Shown: positions 56,302 to 64,000 of the stretch, in pieces
Numbering within the stretch: the stretch's first letter is position 1
How the letters are laid out: the number at the start of each line of letters is the position of its first letter
Source of the DNA: Chlorokybus atmophyticus
Lineage: Eukaryota > Streptophyta > Chlorokybophyceae > Chlorokybales > Chlorokybaceae
DNA: 64,000 bases
Direction of reading: 5' to 3'
Assembly (NCBI GenBank): GCA_009103225.1
Contig: RHPI01001327.1
Location: 237,672 to 301,671 of the forward strand
Translations under genes and position numbers: made by a program
Notes under the pieces: model-generated
Told to the model about the DNA's origin: nothing
What the model saw: the letters and a program-made list of their open reading frames with translations, nothing else
Databases searched by the model: none

Positions 56302-59300
56302 TCAGTCCTGATGCTCCCTCCCATCTTGTTCTGCTGGTTGCCTTCGTGGAGCTTCAGCAACAGGTGCTGCCTCATCAGGACCCTGCAATTAGTAACGTAT
56401 AAAATCAGTAATGGTTGAACAGTATAGAAACAAGTCGCAATATGCACTTGACTGCTGAATGGGTACCTGCCAGCCTGGCAACAGCGATGTGAAAAAGCCA
56501 ATCACCAGCAGCTGCACTTCACGTATCAACGATGCCAGCATGCCCTGGGGCGGGGGATCGGCAACAGGTGCAGCAGCACCATCCTGTCCTGAAAAGTAGC
56601 GATCAAGGGTGAGGTTCCTGCATTTGCCACGCAAGATGAAATGCACCAACGACTTACCGGCCGCTTCTGAAGGTACTGCTCGCGGTCTTGGAGTTGGAAG
56701 CCGGGGGCGTTCAAACCTAGCTACGAAGCGCCTCAACCCCGCAAACATTCCAACATGGTACCTGGCAAAGACATTGCATGTCTGTAACCTGACATACTCC
56801 CGTTAAGTGCAACAAGAGGCACTGCTGGGTCACTTACAAGTAGATCAACACTGCTCCAACACACAACACCACAAGGCGCGTGCGCGATGTGTCTCCACCT
56901 TGACTAAGAATGAACACCAGAAGAGCCAACTTGAACATGAGGGTAAGGTCTACGCGCACCTGCAGCCAACACATGCACGATCATGCACTCAGCAGCTCTG
57001 GAAGCAAGCAGTCACACAGGCGGTGAGTTAGTCACCTGCAACAGTATTCGGCGCGGCTGCCCTGCAGCGGCACCTCCAGGTGCTTGAGGCACATTTACTC
57101 TGCCATGTGCCACGCCAGCCACACCAGCTCTTTGCTGAAGCCCCACAGCTGCAGGTGGTACACCAGCTGCAGGAGCCTGCAAAGCTTACACACCAATTCA
57201 TGACAAGGCCAACCTACATCTCCAGATGGTGTTTCATGCGCCTCGCACAAATTTCGTTCAAAAAACCAAAGGTCATGATGCTACCTGACCGGCAGGGGCT
57301 GCGGCGGCAACAGCTGCACCATGTGCTGGCACAGTAAACGCCATCTGCATTGGAGCACCACTGCACACAGGATGGATACCGCTGTGAGTAACATGCACGC
57401 TAAGCACAAGTCAGCTTTGCAACAGCAAGATCGACAAACTGTCAGCAGATCTTTCATTAGACTTACACAAAGTAGCCGGGTGGAAACACATTCGGCGGCA
57501 TGCCATTGAATGGCGTGGCCATAGGGGCAAATGGAAAGAACGGGTTCATTTGGTTGGGAAAAAAAGGCGGCGGCATCATCGCAGGGGGAGGGCTTTGTAA
57601 AGAACTTGCACTGGTGCTGGGCTGGCTAACAGCAGTTGCACCCGGGAACATTGGAGGAGGAAACATGCTGGCTGCTAGAGCATATGGATTGGGCATCATC
57701 ATTTGTGCCAAGTATGGGTTTGCGAGAAACATTTGCTGCGCATACATATGTAGTGGTCAGAACACCAGCACTGCTGAGCATGCTGCATGGAACAAGCTCA
57801 CCATTTTGTTTACGTCCTACGCCAGTCAGGTTGCTACTCATAAAAAGACAGTTGTGGACCATGCCCAAACAACCTGCTCATCCAACCTGTAGTGCAGCAG
57901 GGTCGAGTTGTGGAAACTGATGGCTTGGTGCTCCAGACTGTGAAGACGATGCGCTGGTGGAAGGGGCTCCATCTACCGTGCTGGCTGCAGGTGGAACAGG
58001 AGGGAAAGGCATCCCCGGGAAGGAAGGGAAAAAGGCCGACATGTTGGGATGCGGAGCGCCGTGTGGTGACAATGGCACAGTCTCTGAGCCCGGTGGGACA
58101 CCTGCAGATCTGCAATAGGTAGTTGTGAGTTTATGAGCAAACAGGTGCCCAACCTGATATCTTCAAATTCAGCAAGCTTGGCAGGGTTTGTTTGCTGTCC
58201 ATGCGGTTGGGCGGATTATACTGCCGATTGCAGGAAGCCCGGGCATAAGGCACTCACGTTGAAGGTGTTGGGACTGGGGCTGTCGGGGCTGCAGCTGCAG
58301 ATGAGCCTGGTGCTGCTTGAGCGGCGGAAGCAGCAGACGGCGGAAGCACCGAAGGCGGGACGGGTGGCGGTGAAGGCTGTATGATGGGCTCCGTTGCACG
58401 CTGTGACAATGCAGCTGAGGGCTGTGTACGGGAAGGAGACGCAACCTGCCATGCATGACAGTTTTAGCCACACATGCTTGTTGCAAATTGTTTGCGCATC
58501 TCAGCATGGCCAACCTGAAGCTGACCTGTGCTGAAGCGGCAGACTGAGATGGTCTGCTGGGAACGGTGCCAGCAGGCGATGTGCCTGTGGAATGTGCTAT
58601 AGGAGCTGCATTACCAGCGTTGGTCACTGATGAGGATGCTTGTTGTGCAGTTGATGATGATGGCGTTGCCATTGACAGCTTCACCACCATGTGAACAACC
58701 TTTGAACCACACAGAGCGTGTGACAAGACGGAGACCAATTCCGTTCTTCAGTCAAGCAGCCTGGCAGCCTGACACAGCTGCATTGCATGCATGCATCCAA
58801 CCTTACCTGGGGTGTAGAAGTGTCCACCGTGCTGAACAAGTCAGCCAACATTTGCTCGTTGTGCAGCACATGGCCGGCATAGATCAACTGCTGCTGCGCA
58901 GCCTGCCGATGATATAATGTCAATCCAAACTGACATGCGATTAGAGCTGCTATCAAGCTGCGTGCTCCGTGCAACGAAGAGGTTTCTCAAGCAACCAAGT
59001 TCAACATTACCCAACGGAACGAACAGTGCATCACGACACCGAACACCAGTAGACGCCGCACAAAGGTATGTGTGTAACTACCAGTGCTGGACACGAACCA
59101 CCACAGCTTGCATGTGCATGCATGTACAAGCCACGCAGAATAAAAGTGCTTACAAATCAAAACCACCACGCTGAACAGACGAATGGTAACGATGACAATC
59201 AGACATGCATTTCCAAGCACACCTCAGGTTGGCCAGGGTACTGCTGAGCAAACACCTCCTTCAACTGCGCGACGGTCAGCGACAGAGGCACCTGCGTCTG

Positions 59301-59384
59301 GAAATCAGGCCTGCCAGCAGCAGCTGGGTTCTTGACCACAATGCTCACAATCAACTGCTCCTCTGGCCGCTTCTCCCCCTCCAT
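56302..59384 (-). CDS. HERPUD-like ubiquitin-domain ER membrane protein (ERAD)
   Basis: Multi-exon. Start MEGEKRPEEQLIVSIVVKNP (59384; an in-frame start 22 codons upstream exists). The ubiquitin-like domain continues VPLSLTVAQLKEVFAQQYPG, then AAQQQLIYAGHVLHNEQMLA and VVHMVVKLS. A long Ser/Pro/Ala/Met-rich middle follows (exons about 58460, 58110, 57747-57463 and on). Then comes the conserved hydrophobic hairpin DLTLMFKLALLVFILSQGG ... RLVVLCVGAVLIYL (about 56960-56835), as in HERPUD1/2. Next are GLRRFVARFERPRLP, then EVQLLVIGFFTSLLPGWQ (about 56555-56467), which is the strongest family match, and the last exon to TGA 56304-56302. HERPUD proteins sit in the ER membrane and recruit the Hrd1 ubiquitin-ligase complex during ER-associated degradation. 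A telo-box AAAACCCTAATTT lies upstream at about 59452-59463. Confidence 0.85.
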
Positions 59385-59801
59385 GACTACGCCGCCGAGG
59401 CCGGCAACACCGACGCCAACACTGCAGCTCCCACCGCAACATCCCCGCAATAAAACCCTAATTTACGTTTACGCACCGTCACTGCCGGATACGTAAAGTA
59501 ACGCAATGACGCCAAGACACGCAGCGCAACTTGCTAAACAGATTCTCGAAGATTCCCAGTTTGGCTTCAATATTGCATTATTTTGACATGGTTGAATCTC
59601 AAGCATTCGTCGCTTTGCGACGCAGCTTGCCAGCAGCATCACTCATTGACATCGACGTAGTCAAGCACTATCGCCGGGATTTCTGCTGTCCTGGGGCTCC
59701 TGGATTATGGATATCAGCACTTGGTAGCTTATATCCAGCCTCCAATGCACAGTGGTTCCAGAAGTGCAAACCAGGCTGTTGTGAGCGCTGAAACGGGCGG
59801 T

Positions 59802-59850
<49 letters not shown>

Positions 59851-59853
59851 TGC
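59802..59853. repeat. (GGTGTC)n hexanucleotide repeat
   Basis: About eight copies of the hexamer upstream of the dienelactone hydrolase gene, probably in its 5-prime leader or promoter. Confidence 0.9.
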
Positions 59854-60018
59854 GTGTCCTTTGCTATTAAGGTTTGATTGCGTAGTGAGTGTTGTTGTGA
59901 ATGAATGCATGAGTGCGTGAGTTTGAGCGGATGAGTCAATGCTGGTGGTGCTGTGAGTGTTTGGCAGCATGCACAGCTGACAGTGTGGCTCATGCGTAGG
60001 CAGTAGTTCGCTGCGAAG

Positions 60019-61232
60019 ATGTCGAACACCAAGCACTGCGAGGACAAGGGCCACGTCGTGGCGCATGAGTCCCTCGGCAAGGAGGTGAAGTACAACGACC
60101 TGGACATCTATATCAACGAAGATGGCCATGGCAAGGTCGGCGTCATCCTCGTCACCGACATCTTTGGTAAGCTACTAATGCCTGCATTTTCTTCAACAGT
60201 CCAATGAAGGCCACTGAAAAATGGGATGCCTCTTGAACGCACTGGAAGCAATACCAACAGCTTGACATGCCATGCACGCAGGCTGGGAGTTCCCTAACGC
60301 CAGGAAGATTGCTGACCGCTTTGCTGCCGCCGGCTTCGTCGTCGCTATGCCCAACGTCCTGCGTGGCAACTACTTCGACGCTGAAAAACACACTGACCTG
60401 ATGGCGTATATTGCACAACACCCCGATGTAAAGCACCACGCATGCAAGAGATGACGCTGCTCGACCTCATGCATGGGGGGACGTATTGATTTGAAATGCT
60501 TGCCAGGAACGGGTATGCGGCGACATTGATACCACCATCCAGTTATTGAAGAGCCTTGGTTGTGAGAAGATTGGCGCATTCGGCTTCTGCTGGGGAGGTA
60601 TGCAACATGATGATGCCTGGCCACCTGCGAGCACTGATGAAGTGTGGGCACCACTTGTGTAACAACTTGTCTCAGCACAGTCTGATTGTCTGGGTGGTAT
60701 CGTGTGTGACAGGCAAGTATACCACCCAGTATGCTGCGGATCCCAGCAAGATCCAGGCCGCTGCGGCTCTGCATGGAAGCTTCTTGAAGATTGAGACTGT
60801 CAAGGGTACTCATGTCTTTGACAGTATGCTGTGTGCTTTGCGGCAATGGAAGGGTGTTCTTATCAGTGTTTGATCGCAGAACACAAGGTGCCAGTCCTGT
60901 ACGTGTTCGCCGGCAATGATGAGTACTACCCCAAGGAGTTTGTTCAGGAGCTCCAGCAAACCATCAAGTCCACTCCTCCGGTATGTCGCGTCATGCTTCT
61001 AGTCATTAGCTTTCCATGCTTTGCTCTGCTGTAGCGTGGTGGTAGCAACTTTCTGGCATGCGTACCGCATTCCAACTTCCACCTTATGTGCATGCAGCAT
61101 GACTTCAAGGAGTATGCGGGAGTTGGCCATGGTTTTGCCGTGCGCGGTGACTTGAACGACCCTACAACAGCAAAGGCTCAGGATGCTGCTCTCGAGGAAA
61201 CCATCAACTGGTTCAAGAAGCACCTGCAGTAG
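60019..61232 (+). CDS. Dienelactone-hydrolase-family protein (alpha/beta hydrolase)
   Basis: Six exons. Start MSNTKHCEDKGHVVAHESLG, then VKYNDLDIYINEDGHGKVGV and ILVTDIFG. Exon 2: GWEFPNARKIADRFAAAGFV then VVAMPNVLRGNYFDAEKH. Exon 3: TIQLLKSLGCEKIGAFGFCW, with the nucleophile Cys in GFCWGG. Exon 4: AALHGSFLKIET. Exon 5: VPVLYVFAGNDEYYPKEF, with the catalytic Asp. Exon 6: YAGVGHGFAVRGDLNDP, with the catalytic His. The C-D-H triad and overall length (about 245 residues) fit the DLH/carboxymethylenebutenolidase family. The natural substrate in algae is unknown. Cytosolic location is likely; no signal peptide seen. It is divergent from the HERPUD-like gene, with about 630 bp between starts. Confidence 0.92.
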
Positions 61233-62080
61233 GGCAGGCAGCCTCTGTGAGTTACAAGGACAATTTCCTGCAAGCCAGGCGTAATGTATGCAGACATTGT
61301 TAAGGTGGTGTTGCTAAGAGGCATGTGATCTCCGTTGGTAGTCAGAATACGTCATATGCGTCACAATGCAGTACTGCCTTGCCTAGGTCGGCTTGGTGCA
61401 TGTAAATGTTCGAAGGTGACCACCCTGTTTCCTATGTAAAGCCACACAGCCTGCTTAGTTTGTTAAGTTGTTAGCTTCCTGCAGCCTGTCCACGAGGTGC
61501 TTCAACTATGCTGTGCTGTGTGCGCAACCGTAGCTGACTTATTCACTAGAATTGATCCACAACATGCTACACCTGTGCAATCACATGCTTGGCCACATAC
61601 TCAGCCAGTGCAACGAGCTTCGGCTCACACAGCCATACTCAAACGTGCAGTTGCTGCGTGCAGTTGCTGCAGTGCAGAAAGCTCATGTACTGAAGTGTGA
61701 TTGTACGAGAATATGAACAATCCTGCAGCCTCCATCATGCAGACCTTGCTCAACGTGTATGCACAGTGGATGCGATGGAAGCACGCTTATGTGAGTCACC
61801 AGAGTGGCAAGCTACATCTGCGAGACAATGGCGGTCAGCACAAGGTGTGATGACTCACGAAGTCGTCCATGGCTGGCGGTGAGTCACCGCCAGTGACACT
61901 ACAACGAGTAGGCGACAGCAATGTTGGTGCGGCGTTTCCAGCCATAGGAGACTTACTAGAGCACAGAGTGATCAGAATGTCATGTGAAATAAATGCGCAT
62001 ACTATACAATCAAGTAATATCAACATACAGATGTGCCCCCTGGCTGTGACGCTTTCCCGGCACCATTCCTGCAGGGGTTG
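61233..62080. other. Convergent 3-prime flanks, nothing else seen
   Basis: Lies between the stop codons of two converging genes. No repeats or coding frames of note. Confidence 0.5.
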
Positions 62081-63874
62081 TCACTCTTCCACCGCGACAA
62101 GCCACATGAGGAACCACTCAGCGATGTCAAGAGGAAGTAGTAGCAGGCTCAAAGGGAACGGAAGGCCAAAGCCGTTGGAAATCTGCTGATAAAAGCCAAA
62201 CAGGGCAAAGGCGCCGGCAATGCCAATGAATGTGATCGATGACTCGTTGATGTCCGAAACTCCATCATTGTCAAAGTCTATGAACTTGCCTCTGCGTGCA
62301 CAGTACTCAAGCAGGGCCTGTCAAACGTTTTGCAGATGTCAGCAATGCACTCTCTGTATCTGGTGCACGTCACACCTGTAGCCTCAGACAAGCTACTGTT
62401 GCAAAGGGGCTGATATTGTCAATGGCACAACAGTGCGGTGTAGCGCAGCATTGGCTGTGGTTGGTTGTGCACAAAGATTCCATGCTATGTTAACATGACT
62501 GTCTTATGGAAACGGATGTGACAACAAATTGAGACCCACCTTGGTAAACATATGGGCGCCACGCAGAGCTGAGTGGAAGGAGCTGATGATGCGTTGGATA
62601 AACCAGGCAAGGCTGACACCAGCCAACTTGCAAGCGTAGTGCAGAAGCACTGGCACCCACTTTGCATACTCCCGCGGGACGAGCTGCGCATGATGTAGCC
62701 ACGTTGTAGAATGCCATCTCTCAACAAAACTGGCAAACCATGCCAACATGCAGTGTCATGACCATATGTTCAAATCGGCGACTGTCAAAGAACTTGCCGG
62801 CAGAATGGCTGGGCCCAGCACTCTATTCACAGCAGCAAAGCATATGTCGCCAATGGACGTCCCCAAAGCTATTGTCTTTGCAAAGCGTATGCGCAAGGCA
62901 GCCACTACTGCCATCAACCCTGTCCCATGCAGAGTGCTCCTGTGAGCACAACTGCAGCAGCTTGACAGCTTTGCATAGAAGTTCCGAAGTTGCTAAAATG
63001 CTATGTCATGTACCTGCATAGAGGGCTCCAATTGCTGTGGAAAGCCGGTTGGGGTCTACAGACTTCAGCGCGAGCGCAATCTTGCGGCGAGCCCATTCTT
63101 CGTTGCTGATCTGAAGGACGTCAGCGATGCCATCTCGATTGGCATCCACCTAAACAGACGTGTCTGGCCTTCAGCAAGGCACTGAGAGGTGACACAAGGT
63201 TGAAGTTCAATTGCAGTGCTGACCTTATCATCTTTATGCGATGCTGCCTGAGCCAACTTGAAGTTGTGCACCATATCTTGCAAAGCCTGCAATGCAACGG
63301 CAACAGCATATTATACATTTAACATCAACATGCATGTTGACCTGACAACTGCTGATCTCAGCATGTTCTCCAGTCTCCTACATTTCACTTGGACTGGCAA
63401 GCAGAGTGTTATAGCATGGTCAGTGTCATGGCAGTCAAGTACCGTTTGTGTGGATGACCAGCCAACTATCCTGTAAGCTTCCACGGCAGCAATCAGTGTC
63501 AAGAACCTCCCGCCAAAGAACACCATGACCAGACCGAAGATCATGGGCAGCCATTCCTCGGGATGGTACGGCTGCAGCTTCGCATAGACGGCAAGGCTCG
63601 CCCGCCACACAGCAGCAACTGAAGGTTAAACAGCAATTTCAAGTAATCTGAAGATTGAGCAGCAATAGGCTTCTCTGCAGCAAATAACAAGCAATGCAAT
63701 ATTGAGTGGCTGAAACCCTAGCCCCTGCATGCACATGCAGGCACCTGCAGGGACGACCGCCCTGAGAGCGCCCACGGCGCTGAGAGCTACGGGAGTGGCT
63801 GACGCAAGTACGCCTGTCAAAGCAGACGAAGACACGGACGGCTGCCCCGAGCGGGCGGTGCCGGCCGCCGCCAT
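62081..63874 (-). CDS. EF-hand multi-pass membrane protein, plant/algal family
   Basis: About seven exons: 63874-63745, 63616-63467, 63286-63224, 63149-63014, 62919 to about 62800, about 62730-62540, and about 62320-62081. The N-terminus MAAAGTARSGQPSVSSSALT is Ser/Ala-rich (possible plastid transit). Then HPEEWLPMIFGLVMVFFGGR and FLTLIAAVEAYRI (membrane helix). EF-hand-like loop 1 is DANRDGIADVLQ. Then ALRIRFAKTIALGTSIGD, LVPREYAKWVPVLLHYACKL and AGVSLAWFIQRIISSFHSAL (membrane). Near the C-terminus is a canonical EF-hand loop DFDNDGVSDINE, then hydrophobic ITFIGIAGAFALFGFY and LPFPLSLLLLPLDIAEW. Two calcium-loop motifs within a membrane protein suggest calcium-regulated transport or scaffolding, but function is unknown. 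The junction around 62800-62700 is unresolved. A telo-box-like AAACCCTAG lies in the first intron (about 63713). Confidence 0.75.
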
Positions 63875-64000
63875 TGCCTCCAACCAAGACCACGACTACG
63901 ACACCTACGTCCCACTCTGGTGCTGTCAACGCCGCAGTATTGTTGAAGGCACGTGAAAGCAGCAGCGCACGACATGGAGCCTAACCTATGTCGTATCATT
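63875..64000. other. 5-prime region of the EF-hand gene
   Basis: Window end. An in-frame non-ATG extension exists upstream of 63874, but no better start is seen. Confidence 0.4.

Overview
This is nuclear DNA from a eukaryote, most likely a green alga (Viridiplantae). Many genes have short exons joined by GT-AG introns. Several genes point to the green lineage: a plastid-type phylloquinone methyltransferase, a plant-type MGCC-starting BRO1-domain protein, a CENH3-like histone that begins MARTK, and AAACCCTA telo-box motifs next to housekeeping genes. Species cannot be read from the sequence alone. Exon boundaries below were worked out by eye from reading frame, splice-site consensus and family resemblance.

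The left part (1-28.5 kb) is mostly mobile DNA. In order it holds a reverse-transcriptase tail fragment (0.9-1.5 kb), a decayed Helitron Rep/PIF1-helicase gene (2.2-5.7 kb), scattered exons, and a coiled-coil gene (7.9-8.8 kb, minus strand). Next comes a large probable KDZ/Plavaka-class DNA transposon (about 8.9-19.1 kb). It has a broken transposase on the plus strand and, on the minus strand, a Tudor-like/C5-cytosine methyltransferase, an unknown gene and an OTU-protease gene. GTACCAT hairpins lie at both edges and in the middle. Two sibling non-autonomous Ty1/copia elements follow (20300-23080 plus; 24952-27724 minus), each with intact LTRs and target-site duplications. Their 5-prime LTRs are followed by a primer-binding site for the anticodon-arm half of initiator tRNA-Met. 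The second copy is nested inside a tandem miniature LTR element (TRIM-like, 79-bp LTRs).

From 28.9 kb rightwards host genes dominate. These are a divergent centromeric-histone-like H3 gene (28.9-29.8, minus), a SAM-domain/kinase-like fusion interrupted by an assembly gap (32.1-35.4, plus), a TruB-family pseudouridine synthase (36.3-38.4, minus, one frameshift), a BRO1-domain protein (39.3-41.7, minus), an unresolved gene with a C-terminal membrane segment (44.0-45.3, minus), PSMD9/Nas2 (45.4-46.9, plus), MENG (47.2-48.5, minus), a small unknown gene (48.7-49.4, minus), ADAT2/TAD2 (49.5-50.9, plus), RPS23 (53.3-54.6, plus), a HERPUD-like ERAD protein (56.3-59.4, minus), a dienelactone hydrolase (60.0-61.2, plus) and an EF-hand membrane protein (62.1-63.9, minus). 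A (GA)n tract of about 0.9 kb lies at 51.8-52.7 kb, and a ~0.9 kb AT-rich gene-free block at about 42.8-43.7 kb.

The host genes are unrelated housekeeping functions: proteasome assembly, translation, tRNA editing, quinone synthesis, ERAD and endosomal sorting. The functional clustering is in the left half, where a transposase, a DNA methyltransferase and a deubiquitinase-type protease appear to share one mobile element.
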